The notes under the pieces: generated by a model
What the model saw: the letters and a program-made list of their open reading frames with translations, nothing else
What the model was told of the DNA's origin: nothing
Database searches by the model: none
Assembly: GCF_030167925.1 (NCBI RefSeq)
Contig: NZ_JASKUT010000002.1
Coordinates: 806,001 to 870,000 of the forward strand
DNA from: Paenibacillus silviterrae
GTDB taxonomy: Bacteria > Bacillota > Bacilli > Paenibacillales > NBRC-103111
DNA: 64,000 bases
Direction of reading: 5' to 3'
Program-made: the position numbers and the translations under genes
In this document: in pieces, positions 45,753 to 54,868 of the stretch
Numbering within the stretch: position 1 is the first letter of the stretch
How the letters are laid out: each line of letters opens with the position of its first letter

Positions 45753-46700
45753 TTGAATGAATACCTGATCCCCGAAGCTGCCGATCCGGTCCGGACCGAA
45801 GAGGCCTCCCGGTTGAAAAAGAAACGGCTTATCAAAAAGCATGTGACCGCCTACGCCTTCCTCATTCCCATTTTCGTATCCATGGGATTATTCAAATATT
45901 ATCCGCTGTTCACCGCCATTGTGAAATCGTTCTATCAGTGGAACGGGGCGAACCTCAATACGTTCCTCGGATGGCAAAATTATGCGAAGCTTTTTCAAGA
46001 CCCCACTTTTTACGTATCGCTTAAAAATGCAGCCGTGCTTACGGTGATTTTCATCCTGATTCAGCTCACCCTGCCGCTTTATGCCGCCATTGGGGTGTTC
46101 CACTCGCCTAAGAAGCTGCAAAGTATATACCGGGTGCTGTTTCTGATCCCGATGGTTGTGCCCCACGTGATTGTTTTCTTACTGTGGCGCTGGATTTATA
46201 TGGGCAACGGAGTGCTGAATACACTGCTGCGACAGCTCGGTTTAGAAGCCTGGGTGCATGCCTGGCTCGGGGAAAGCGCCACGGCCCTCGGCGCCCTTCT
46301 GTTTGTCAATTTTCCGTGGATCGGAGGAATCTACTTCCTCATCTACCTGGCAGGGCTCATTACGATTTCCAAGGAATTATTCGAGGTAGGGAGCATTGAG
46401 GGAATGAATGCCTGGCAGCGGTTTTTGCATATCGAACTCCCGCTGATTAGGAATCAGATTCGGCTGGTCGTGATTTTGGCTTTTATCCATCAATTTCAGA
46501 GCTTCGAGAATGTTCTGGTGCTGACCAACGGCGGACCGGGCTTCTCCACATTAACGCCTGCCCTATATTTGTACAAAAAGGGCTTCGAGTATAATGAGCT
46601 CGGCTATGCTTCCGCTATCGGTGTGTTGGTCTTCCTTATTCTTTTCTTGTTTACGCTTACGACGAACCGCTTCATCAAACGAACGGAATCTTTGGATTAG
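45753..46700 (+). CDS. ABC importer 4: permease (UgpA type), 315 aa
   Basis: TTG at 45753 lies six bases after GGAGGG; an upstream in-frame ATG lacks such a site, and the nearby ATG at 45757 is out of frame. After a ~35-residue charged N-terminus come six helices (YAFLIPIFVSMGLFKYYPLF first). The EAA loop is LFEVGSIEGMNAWQRFLHIE, followed by TNGGPGFSTLTPALYLYKK. Unusually for this window, the permeases come before the binding protein in this operon. Confidence 0.9.
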   Translation: MNEYLIPEAADPVRTEEASRLKKKRLIKKHVTAYAFLIPIFVSMGLFKYYPLFTAIVKSFYQWNGANLNTFLGWQNYAKLFQDPTFYVSLKNAAVLTVIFILIQLTLPLYAAIGVFHSPKKLQSIYRVLFLIPMVVPHVIVFLLWRWIYMGNGVLNTLLRQLGLEAWVHAWLGESATALGALLFVNFPWIGGIYFLIYLAGLITISKELFEVGSIEGMNAWQRFLHIELPLIRNQIRLVVILAFIHQFQSFENVLVLTNGGPGFSTLTPALYLYKKGFEYNELGYASAIGVLVFLILFLFTLTTNRFIKRTESLD

Positions 46701-46711
46701 GAGGGGCTCTG

Positions 46712-47533
46712 ATGCGAACATGGTCACTAGGCAGGGCCGTAAACCAAATCTGCCTTGCCGGGCTTTTGATCCTGACATTATTTCCGTTCTACATGCTGAT
46801 GATCACCTCATTGAAGCTTCAGGATCAAATTGTCCATCATTTCTGGTACCCGGTGCTCCCTCTGCATGCAGACAACTTTGTGTCGGCTTTCCTGCAAACG
46901 GCTCCGTTTATAGGAAACTCGCTGTTGATTTCTGCCGGAATCATCGGCTGTGTGCTGATCAATTCCACGCTCGCCGGCTATTCCTTCGCGAGGTTCACGT
47001 TCTTCGGCAAAGAGCCGTTGTATTACCTGATCCTCCTCCTGATGATGGTGCCGGGCTTTCTGCTATTGATTCCGCAGTTCATCCTATTTAAGCAGCTCGG
47101 GCTGCTCAACACGTATTGGGCGCAAATCCTAGGCCCCATGGCCGGGGCTTCCGCGCTGGCTACGATGCTGATGCGGACCTTCTTTGAGGGCATCTCCGGA
47201 AGCTTGATCGAAGCGGCTGAAATCGAGGGGGCCGGAGAGCTGCGCATTTTTGCCCAATTCATCGTACCGTTATCCAAGCCGGTGATCGCAACCGTAGCCA
47301 TTATTAACGCGCTGAACGGCTGGAACAACTATATATGGCCGCTTGTCGTCACCTCGGGCAATAAGGTGAAGCCTATCATCTTGGCACTAAGCAATATAAA
47401 GGGGCCTATGGATCAGGTTCAAGGAATCCAGTTTGCAGGGTACGTCATTGCATCGCTGCCGCTGCTCGTATTGTTCGTTGCTGCGACGAAGCCGTTCATC
47501 AGCGGAATTACCGCCGGTGCCGTGAAAGGCTAA
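46712..47533 (+). CDS. ABC importer 4: permease (UgpE type), 273 aa
   Basis: ATG at 46712 after GGAGGGG. Six helices, with the EAA loop at LIEAAEIEGAGELRIFAQFI, where Gly of the usual DG is part of EGAGE. The C-terminus is GAVKG. It lies 11 bp after the first permease and 28 bp before the binding-protein gene, in the same operon. Confidence 0.9.
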   Translation: MRTWSLGRAVNQICLAGLLILTLFPFYMLMITSLKLQDQIVHHFWYPVLPLHADNFVSAFLQTAPFIGNSLLISAGIIGCVLINSTLAGYSFARFTFFGKEPLYYLILLLMMVPGFLLLIPQFILFKQLGLLNTYWAQILGPMAGASALATMLMRTFFEGISGSLIEAAEIEGAGELRIFAQFIVPLSKPVIATVAIINALNGWNNYIWPLVVTSGNKVKPIILALSNIKGPMDQVQGIQFAGYVIASLPLLVLFVAATKPFISGITAGAVKG

Positions 47534-47561
47534 CCAATTCTCTACGGAAGGGTGCTTGCCC

Positions 47562-49016
47562 ATGAGTATCAAACGTTCCATCCAAAGTCTCATTTCCCTC
47601 TGTATTACCCTGCCCCTGGTTCTTTCCGGGTGCGGCGAAGCTTCTTTAACAGATTCCTCCGGCGGGGACAAAACTGGCGGCAGTAAAATCGAGCTTAACG
47701 TCATGGTCATGTCGGAGGCGGGCGGCGATCAGACGGAGCAGCAGGTATGGGAGGAGACGGTGCGTTCTTATAGGGAGAAACGGCCGGATGTGGAGATCCA
47801 CCTGCAGCTGCAGAACTTCGGGGGCGTCGAGCAGCACAGGGCCTGGGTCACGACTCAACTGATCGGAGGAACGGCGCCGGATATTTTTACGACCCGATAT
47901 ATTTGGGATCAGGAGGACTTAAAGAAAGGACTGCTTACGGATCTTACCCCTTACTATACGAAGAAGCAGCCCCATCTTGGCGATAAAGCTTGGTCGGACA
48001 TTTTTCCCAAGACGCTGCTGCAGCGGCTGATCGGTGATAACCAGACCTATGCCAGCGTGCCTACAAGCGTAGACTCTGTTCGTGTTCTGTACAATAAACA
48101 TTTATTCGACAAGGCCGGTATCACCAAGCCGCCGCAAACGTGGAACGAGTTCCTCGCCGCGCAGGAGAAGCTTAAGGCGATCGGCGTGACCCCTTTCGGA
48201 TTTCCGAATACGAAGCCGGGCGATTACAGCTACAGCTGGTCGGTACGCATCTTGACGGAGGAGCTGATTGCTGGTCAATACGAGCAGCTGGATACGAACA
48301 AAAGCGGCTTTATCGAAATCAACGAATATGTGAAGGCCGTAGACGAAGGGACCGTAGACATCACGAAGCCGCCTTACAAGGACGTGTTCCCGATCATTAA
48401 GCACTGGAGCCAATATTGGCCGAAAGGCTATAACGGCATCGATTTCGCCAGCTCCTCGGATATGTTTTTGCGCGGCGAAGTCGCCATGGTGATGCGAACC
48501 TCCGGACAAAGCAAATCGCTCTTCGAGTCCAAGGCTCGCGGCTTCGAGATGGCGGCTTTCCCGCTTCCTTACTTGACTAAAGAGAATCATCCGCAGGCCC
48601 TGGGCAAGCTGATGGAAATCGGCGGCGTGCCTGCTGGAAACCTGGCCATTCCCAAATCCATCAAACCGGAAAAGCTTGACGCAGCCATTGATTTCATGGC
48701 CTATATCACCTCCGCCAAAATACAAGGAAACCATGCGGAGAAGCTGTATCGTACTCCGGCGACTACGACGGCGGAGCTGCCGGATCATCTGAAGGGCTTC
48801 GCGTTCGTAGGCGACCCGATGAAGCTGAACATTTACGGCGGCGAGGTGGATAAGAACGTTACCGAGAACAATCAGAAGCTGGGGCAGCTTTATTTGGAGG
48901 GCTCGATTTCTTTGGATACGTATCTAGGAGACCTAAAGAAGGTAATGCAGTCCGGAGTGCAGCAGAAGAAGGACGAGAACAAATGGAATGCGCAGAATCA
49001 TTACGGAATAAAGTAA
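47562..49016 (+). CDS. ABC importer 4: binding lipoprotein with EF-hand loop, 484 aa
   Basis: ATG at 47562 (TTG at 47556 is possible) gives a signal peptide with lipobox LSGC. Family 1 solute-binding domain (LYNKHLFDKAGITKPPQTWN, FLRGEVAMVMRTSGQ). Residues 244-255 read DTNKSGFIEINE, a canonical calcium EF-hand loop with ligands at positions 1, 3, 5, 7, 9 and 12. Such a calcium site is known in the alginate-binding proteins AlgQ1/AlgQ2, so an acidic, perhaps uronate-containing, oligosaccharide is a reasonable guess for the ligand. A YesM/YesN pair follows directly. Confidence 0.92.
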   Translation: MSIKRSIQSLISLCITLPLVLSGCGEASLTDSSGGDKTGGSKIELNVMVMSEAGGDQTEQQVWEETVRSYREKRPDVEIHLQLQNFGGVEQHRAWVTTQLIGGTAPDIFTTRYIWDQEDLKKGLLTDLTPYYTKKQPHLGDKAWSDIFPKTLLQRLIGDNQTYASVPTSVDSVRVLYNKHLFDKAGITKPPQTWNEFLAAQEKLKAIGVTPFGFPNTKPGDYSYSWSVRILTEELIAGQYEQLDTNKSGFIEINEYVKAVDEGTVDITKPPYKDVFPIIKHWSQYWPKGYNGIDFASSSDMFLRGEVAMVMRTSGQSKSLFESKARGFEMAAFPLPYLTKENHPQALGKLMEIGGVPAGNLAIPKSIKPEKLDAAIDFMAYITSAKIQGNHAEKLYRTPATTTAELPDHLKGFAFVGDPMKLNIYGGEVDKNVTENNQKLGQLYLEGSISLDTYLGDLKKVMQSGVQQKKDENKWNAQNHYGIK

Positions 49017-49100
49017 TAGACAGGGGATACGGATTGCCTAAAGGGTGACAGGTATCCCCATCTTTGTTCTTCCAGCACACTAAGGACGGAGCCCTTGCCT

Positions 49101-50924
49101 ATGCTAAAGACGAAGATGTTCCTTTCCTTTTCCATGGTATCCTTGTTTATCGTCGGGATCACCTGCGGCATGTTCTACATCAAATATACCCGCGACATTA
49201 TGCACCAAGCCTCCTCTTTATCCTCCATCATCTCCAGGCAATTTTCAGAAATGGTCGATTTGTATATGCAAAATATCGAAGAGCTTTCTCTTTCCGTATC
49301 GATTTCTCCTGCCGTCCAAAGCGCTCTAATGGATTATAAGAGAGCCGGCGATTCGTTCGAAAAGGAGCTGATAGGCTATAGACTGAGCCCGTTTTTATTT
49401 GATTTTTCCTATCCCAAGCCCTATGTTCAAGGCATTTCGATTCACACCTTGGACGGTTATCTGTACTACTATGTCAAAATGGTCGAGAAACATCCTGCAG
49501 CTCCTTATCCTCAGGAAAAGCTTCAGACGCTCGTGGAGGAGCTGGAAAGCAAAAGGTTTATTCTGCAAACCTCCGTCAGCGGTGAAGGCATAGGGGAACC
49601 GGCCAAACGGATCGTCTCCTTCCACCGGCGCATTCATCGCATTCCTACGCAGCAGGCTATCGGAGTAGCCACGATCCATATCAACGTCAATGCCTTTAAG
49701 GCGCTGGCGCGCCCGAATTTGCAGTCGGATGAGCTGGGAAGCCAAATGACCATGCTGCTCCTGGACGAGCAGGGGGAGATCATTTATGAGAACGGAAGCG
49801 CAGGATGGGAAGGCTCGCGTCCGATGTTCCCCATGGATTCGCTGGAGCCCGGGAAATCCGCAGGTGAGCTGGTGTGGAGGAGCAAAGCTTACTTTTATAC
49901 TTATGAGGCTTCCGATTATACCGGCTGGCATACCGTTTCGCTTATTCCGAAGACGATAGTGCTTCACAAGCAGCAGAACATCCGAAACCTGATCGTTGCC
50001 GCCGGACTGGTTACCATGCTTCTCGTCGCCTTGGTCTCCTATACGCTATCGTATCAAATTACACTTCCGCTTCGTAACATGATGCGTAAGATGTCCAGTG
50101 TGGAGCTTGGCAATTTCAACCAACGGATGGAGTATACCGGACGGAACGAGATCGGCAAGCTAAGCCGGATGTATAACCATATGCTGGACAGCATCTCGCG
50201 TCTCATTCATGAGGTCTATGAGTCCAAGCTGGCGGAGAAGAATGCCCAGCTTGCCGCCCTCCACGCACAGATCAATCCCCATTTTTTGTTTAACACGTTA
50301 AACATCATGAAATCGATCAGCCGTCTGCGGGGCATCGAGGAAGTGGCCGAGATTTGCGTATCGCTGGCCGGTCTGTTCCAATACAGCATGAAGCAGCTCG
50401 ACAGGCCCGTCATGCTTCTGGAGGAGCTGGCACACCTTCAGCACTATTTCAAAATCCAGCAGCACCGGTTCGGTGACCGTCTGGAGCTTGAATACCGTAT
50501 CCCGGATTCGCTGCTGAAGGCCAGACTGCTGAAGCTGACCCTTCAACCGCTTGTTGAGAACGCTGTTAACCACGGCCTGAAACGAAGGAAATCCGGCGGG
50601 AGAGTTCATATCCAAGCGGAGGTGCGGGAGGGCATGCTGCTCCTGACCGTATCGGACAACGGGGACGGCGTCGAGCCGGAACGGCTTACCGTCTTGCAGC
50701 GGTCACTCGGTACGACCCATGCGCTGCAGGGTTTAGAAAGGGAGTCGAGCGGCGTTGGCCTGCTGAACATTCATCAACGGATCCAGCTGTTCTACGGCAG
50801 GGAATACGGAGCGTGCATCGAGAGCAACCCCGGCTCGGGAACGACCGTTACCCTTAGGATGCCTTTATCGTTCGCAGAACAAGAGGAGGAGGCTGAAGAG
50901 AGCTATGAACATCTTTCTGGTTGA
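49101..50924 (+). CDS. YesM-type sensor histidine kinase, 607 aa
   Basis: ATG at 49101 after AGGACGGAG; TTG at 49095 is too close to that site. Membrane helix at residues 8-28, extracellular dCache-like sensor, second helix near 295-318. HAMP region (ITLPLRNMMRKMSSVELGNF), phospho-acceptor His in HAQINPHFLFNTLNI, HATPase (PLVENAVNHGLKRR, VSDNGDGVEPE, GVGLLNIHQRI). Its end overlaps the regulator start by 20 bases. It lies between importers 4 and 5 and may control either. Confidence 0.93.
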   Translation: MLKTKMFLSFSMVSLFIVGITCGMFYIKYTRDIMHQASSLSSIISRQFSEMVDLYMQNIEELSLSVSISPAVQSALMDYKRAGDSFEKELIGYRLSPFLFDFSYPKPYVQGISIHTLDGYLYYYVKMVEKHPAAPYPQEKLQTLVEELESKRFILQTSVSGEGIGEPAKRIVSFHRRIHRIPTQQAIGVATIHINVNAFKALARPNLQSDELGSQMTMLLLDEQGEIIYENGSAGWEGSRPMFPMDSLEPGKSAGELVWRSKAYFYTYEASDYTGWHTVSLIPKTIVLHKQQNIRNLIVAAGLVTMLLVALVSYTLSYQITLPLRNMMRKMSSVELGNFNQRMEYTGRNEIGKLSRMYNHMLDSISRLIHEVYESKLAEKNAQLAALHAQINPHFLFNTLNIMKSISRLRGIEEVAEICVSLAGLFQYSMKQLDRPVMLLEELAHLQHYFKIQQHRFGDRLELEYRIPDSLLKARLLKLTLQPLVENAVNHGLKRRKSGGRVHIQAEVREGMLLLTVSDNGDGVEPERLTVLQRSLGTTHALQGLERESSGVGLLNIHQRIQLFYGREYGACIESNPGSGTTVTLRMPLSFAEQEEEAEESYEHLSG

Positions 50925-52464
50925 GGATGAATATTGGGCATTGGCGGAGCTGGTTGAGCTGTTCCGGGTCTATGAGCCGGAGCACCGGATATATTCATTC
51001 TCCAATGGGGAGGAAGCGCTGGAAGCAGCGGGGGCGATTCGTCCGGATCTCGTGCTAACCGATATCAACATGCCCGGTATGGACGGACTGGAGCTGGTGG
51101 AGGAGCTGAACCTTCTGGACCCCTCCATTAAGAAAATGATCATCAGTGTCCATGATCAATTCGAGTATGCGCGGATGGGCATGAAATTCGGGGTCGCGGA
51201 TTTTTTGGTTAAGCCCGTTTCCAAGGAGGCTCTGTACAAGGCTGTTGATCAAGCGCTGCGGCAGCTGCTGGAGGAAAGGAAGAAAACGGAGGAATGGTTT
51301 CATGTCTCCTTGACACGGTTGCTGCTCACGCCGGAGCTGCCGTCCGATCCCAGGTTATTAGGCTTTCACGATGAAGCCTATCTGCTAATCCTCGTATCCG
51401 GTGAGGCTGATAAGGGCAAAAGCCAGCTTACGAATTCGATGCAAACTACCGAGAGGCTGATGACTTTGCTGTGCGTTCCTGCCAAGGAGGATTTCGTAAA
51501 AGTGGATTTGGACGGCAGGCATAAGGTCTTCCTTAGCAGGGCGGCGGCTTCGCTTCGGCAGGAGATTGTGAAAACCCGGTTAACGGAGTGGGTGGCACCA
51601 CAGCATCACGGCCCTGAGGCCTTGCATATCGGCTTTGTTCGGAAACCGGCAGGACAATCTTTGTTCGAAGTCTTGGAACGGCTTAAGAAGCATCTGGAGG
51701 AGCACAAGCTGTTTGAATTTCCGACAATCGTATCGATGAACGAGCAGCCTGCGGATGCAAACCTGAGCGGCGTCTGGGATCGCATCCGGATTCTGGAATC
51801 GCACTATCGCAAAGGAGAGCTCTCCAAAGGAAAGGATGTCCTCATGCGTCTGCTGAACGAGCTGCGCCGTCATCGTTTGACCAAACGGCAGCTCGATTTG
51901 TTGATGAACGACATGTTCTATTCGCTCAAATTCAATCTGTACCGTTCCCGAACCGGCCATCTTCCTGTTCCCGATCTTCATGATGATTCGCAATTGTTTC
52001 AGCATATTTATTACTACGACAAATTGCTGTCTCCCCTTCATGACAAGCTGGTAGAGCTCTATGGGGCAGAGGACAGGAAGGAGGCCAGTCCGAAGGAGCT
52101 GATCCCCATCCTGCTGCACCTTATCCATTTGGAGTACCGTAACCACCTGTCCCTGCAGCAGTTCGCCCAACAGCATCATGTCAGCTTAGGGTACTTGTCC
52201 CGTATGTTCAAAGAGCAAACCGGATGCACGTTCTCCGACTATGTTACGGAGCTTCGGGTCCGTAAAGCCAAGGAACTGCTGTGCGGTGGCGCCTGTGGGC
52301 TGCAGGAGGTGAGCAGGCTCGTGGGCTACGAGGATCCCAAATATTTCAGCGCCCAGTTCAAGAAGCTGGTGGGCCTGACACCTCATCTGTATGCTAAGCA
52401 GGCGATGTCCGCATTAATGGAACCGGGGCGTAGCGAAGGAAAAAATGTCCCCCTCAATCGGTAA
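50905..52464 (+). CDS. YesN-type response regulator, REC-linker-AraC, 519 aa
   Basis: ATG at 50905, inside the end of the kinase gene, with a GAGGAGGAGG ribosome binding site. Receiver: IFLVEDEYW, phospho-acceptor Asp in LVLTDINMPGMDG, Lys in FLVKPVSKE. Long linker, then the AraC domain (LQQFAQQHHVSLGYLSRMFK, VSRLVGYEDPKYFSAQFKKL). Cognate to the overlapping kinase. Expected targets are the importer 5 genes downstream and possibly importer 4. Confidence 0.93.
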   Translation: MNIFLVEDEYWALAELVELFRVYEPEHRIYSFSNGEEALEAAGAIRPDLVLTDINMPGMDGLELVEELNLLDPSIKKMIISVHDQFEYARMGMKFGVADFLVKPVSKEALYKAVDQALRQLLEERKKTEEWFHVSLTRLLLTPELPSDPRLLGFHDEAYLLILVSGEADKGKSQLTNSMQTTERLMTLLCVPAKEDFVKVDLDGRHKVFLSRAAASLRQEIVKTRLTEWVAPQHHGPEALHIGFVRKPAGQSLFEVLERLKKHLEEHKLFEFPTIVSMNEQPADANLSGVWDRIRILESHYRKGELSKGKDVLMRLLNELRRHRLTKRQLDLLMNDMFYSLKFNLYRSRTGHLPVPDLHDDSQLFQHIYYYDKLLSPLHDKLVELYGAEDRKEASPKELIPILLHLIHLEYRNHLSLQQFAQQHHVSLGYLSRMFKEQTGCTFSDYVTELRVRKAKELLCGGACGLQEVSRLVGYEDPKYFSAQFKKLVGLTPHLYAKQAMSALMEPGRSEGKNVPLNR

Positions 52465-52593
52465 AATCGTATGTATTCCCGTGTAAGCTTATCTCCTACA
52501 ATGAAATTATCATTCCATGGGTACAGCACCCTGGATGCCGGGTGGGCTTCACGGCCGCCTAGGTTAGGTTTCACATATAGGGAGGGTATTCGT

Positions 52594-53937
52594 ATGAAAC
52601 GTAAACAAATCGTTGCCTTCATTACTTGCGCAGCACTGCTGTCCACAGCCGCTGCGGGATGCTCCCAAGGCCAGACTGCAGGAGGAGGGGCTCCGGGGGA
52701 CAATAAAACGGCTCCGGCGGATAGCAAGGGACCTGAACTGAAAACGCTTACGTTGTTGACCGGGACTACGGGAACGGCATATCCGGCCCTTCAGGCCGTA
52801 GCCGCGGAAGCAGAGAAGAAGCTGAACCTCAAGATCAAATTCGATGTGAAGCCCGACGGTACGGAAGGCGATAACCTGGTGAAGACGCGGCTGGCCACCG
52901 GAGAAATGTCGGATATTTTATACTACAACTCAGGCTCGTTGTTCCAGGCGTTGAACCCGGAAGAGAATTTCGTCGACCTGACGAAGGAGCCTTATATGGA
53001 TAAGCTGCTTGATTCCTTTAAAGTGACGGTCAGCTCCGGCGGGAAGGTATTCGGTGTGCCCGGCGGCTCCTCCAATGTGGGCGGGATTCTCTATAACAAA
53101 CGGGTTTATAAGGAGCTTGGGCTTACGGTACCCAAAACATGGGCGGAATTCATCGCTAACAGTGATAAAATTAAGGCGGCCGGCAAAACGGCGGTCATCG
53201 GCTCCTATAAGACAACCTGGACCTCCCAGCTCTATGTGCTTGCGAACCATTACAACGTTCAGGCGCAGAACCCGAATTTCGTAAAGGATTATACCGAGAA
53301 CAAGGCCAAATATGCCACAACGCCGGCGGCCCTCCGCGGCTTCGAGATGACGGCGGAAACGTTCAACAAGGGTTACATGAATAAGGATTTCCTCGCAACC
53401 ACTTACGACGGGGCGCTCAAAATGCTGGCAGAAGGCACCGGTGTCCAATATCCGATGCTGACCCACGCGGTCGATGCGCTGGCCCAGAACTTCCCGGATA
53501 AGGTGAACGATATCGGCGTATTTCCGGTTCCGAGCGACAACCCTAGCATCAACGGGTTTACCGTATGGCTGCCTAACGGCCTGTATATTAACAAGAAGAG
53601 CAAGAATGCGGATGCGGCCAAAAAGTTTCTGGAGTTCCTGGTCTCTCCGGAGGGCATGAAGATCTATATGACCAAGAGCAAAGCCAACGGGCCTTATGTC
53701 ATTAAGGGCATTAACGTTCCGGACGACGCATATGAGGGGATTAAGGAAATGCAGAGCTATTTTGACGCGGGCAAAACCGCACCTGCTCTGGAATTCGTAT
53801 CGCCGGTGAAAGGCCCGAACCTGGAAAGCCTGCTTATTGAAGTCGGCACCGGCCAGAAATCTCCCTCCGACGGGGCAAGCGATTACGACAAAGACGTCAG
53901 GAAGCAAGCACAGCAGCTCAATTTACCGGGCTGGTAA
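52594..53937 (+). CDS. ABC importer 5: sugar-binding lipoprotein, 447 aa
   Basis: ATG at 52594 after GGGAGGG; the upstream in-frame ATG at 52471 lacks a site and hides the signal peptide. Lipobox AAGC, then a Gly/Pro/Ala linker. Family 1 solute-binding domain (KVFGVPGGSSNVGGILYNKR, AAKKFLEFLVSPEGMKIYM). A candidate -10 TACAAT lies at 52497-52502. It is followed by a strong hairpin and then the two permeases, a layout that usually gives more binding protein than permease. Confidence 0.92.
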   Translation: MKRKQIVAFITCAALLSTAAAGCSQGQTAGGGAPGDNKTAPADSKGPELKTLTLLTGTTGTAYPALQAVAAEAEKKLNLKIKFDVKPDGTEGDNLVKTRLATGEMSDILYYNSGSLFQALNPEENFVDLTKEPYMDKLLDSFKVTVSSGGKVFGVPGGSSNVGGILYNKRVYKELGLTVPKTWAEFIANSDKIKAAGKTAVIGSYKTTWTSQLYVLANHYNVQAQNPNFVKDYTENKAKYATTPAALRGFEMTAETFNKGYMNKDFLATTYDGALKMLAEGTGVQYPMLTHAVDALAQNFPDKVNDIGVFPVPSDNPSINGFTVWLPNGLYINKKSKNADAAKKFLEFLVSPEGMKIYMTKSKANGPYVIKGINVPDDAYEGIKEMQSYFDAGKTAPALEFVSPVKGPNLESLLIEVGTGQKSPSDGASDYDKDVRKQAQQLNLPGW

Positions 53938-53956
53938 GCGGCAGAATACCAGTAGC

Positions 53957-53983
53957 CGCGGTTCCGCCCTGGGCGGGACCGCG
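53957..53983 (+). terminator. Intercistronic hairpin between binding protein and permease
   Basis: CGCGGTTCCGCC (53957-53968) pairs with GGCGGGACCGCG (53972-53983), a 12-bp GC-rich stem with one G-U pair and a tiny loop. TTG rather than a long T-tract follows, so it more likely stabilises the upstream mRNA or terminates only partially, lowering permease expression relative to the binding protein. Confidence 0.65.
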
Positions 53984-54001
53984 TTGTAAGGAGGGAACGG
54001 G

Positions 54002-54868
54002 ATGACGTTAGCACAGAAGAAGATGTATTCTTACTTATTCCTGCTTCCGGCAGGAGTCATCTACTTCGTCTTTTATCTGCTTCCAACCATCATGTCGCTT
54101 TTTTTCAGCATGACACGGTGGACTCTAACGAAGTGGCAGTATATCGGCTTTGACAACTATGTCATGTTCTTCGAGGAAACCTCGCTGCGAATCGGGTTTA
54201 AGAATACGTTGATTTACGCCGTAGTCACCTGCGGGCTGAAGGTGGTCCTGGCGCTGCTCTTGGCCACGCTGTTAACCTCACGGATCTGGTTTAAGGATTA
54301 TTTCCGCTCGATGGTGTTTTTCCCGACGCTGCTCAGTACGATTGCCGTTGGGATTGCCTTCAGCACGATGATGCATCCGACGCAGGGGGTCATTAACAGC
54401 GCTTTGGCCTCCATTGGCATTGAAGGCCCGGACTGGCTCGGCAATACGAAGCTAGCCTTATACTCCGTTGCGTTGATTGACGTCTGGAAGGGGGTAGGGA
54501 TTGCCACCGTAATCTACATCGCAGGCATTATGTCCATCCCCCAGCACTATTACGAGGCGCTCCGAATCGACGGGGGCAGCGCCTTCCGCAGCTTTTGGCA
54601 CATTACGCTGCCGCTTAGCCGGCCTGCAATGAATTCGGTTATTATTCTTGCGTTTATCGGCGGGCTGCGCACCTTTGATCTAATCTGGGCGACGACACGA
54701 GGCGGCCCGGGCTTTTCCACGGATTTGATCGCCTCCATTATTTACAAACAATATCAGGCGGGCTTTTACGGATTGGCTACTGCGGGCAATGTGATCTTGT
54801 TCGTCGGCATCTCGCTGCTGGCCTTCCCGTTGTACATGTTCCTTAACCGAAGGGAGGTGGAGCTGTGA
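54002..54868 (+). CDS. ABC importer 5: permease (UgpA type), 288 aa
   Basis: ATG at 54002 after AAGGAGGG. Six helices (YLFLLPAGVIYFVFYLLPTI first). The EAA loop is HYYEALRIDGGSAFRSFWHI, followed by TRGGPGFSTDLIASIIYKQY. Its TGA overlaps the GTG of the next permease. It forms the channel with the product of 54865-55752. Confidence 0.9.
   Translation: MTLAQKKMYSYLFLLPAGVIYFVFYLLPTIMSLFFSMTRWTLTKWQYIGFDNYVMFFEETSLRIGFKNTLIYAVVTCGLKVVLALLLATLLTSRIWFKDYFRSMVFFPTLLSTIAVGIAFSTMMHPTQGVINSALASIGIEGPDWLGNTKLALYSVALIDVWKGVGIATVIYIAGIMSIPQHYYEALRIDGGSAFRSFWHITLPLSRPAMNSVIILAFIGGLRTFDLIWATTRGGPGFSTDLIASIIYKQYQAGFYGLATAGNVILFVGISLLAFPLYMFLNRREVEL

Noticed and set aside
52930-53907. 325-codon open frame antisense to the importer 5 binding protein
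   Set aside because: Shadow of a certain gene, with no signal for translation and no recognisable domain.
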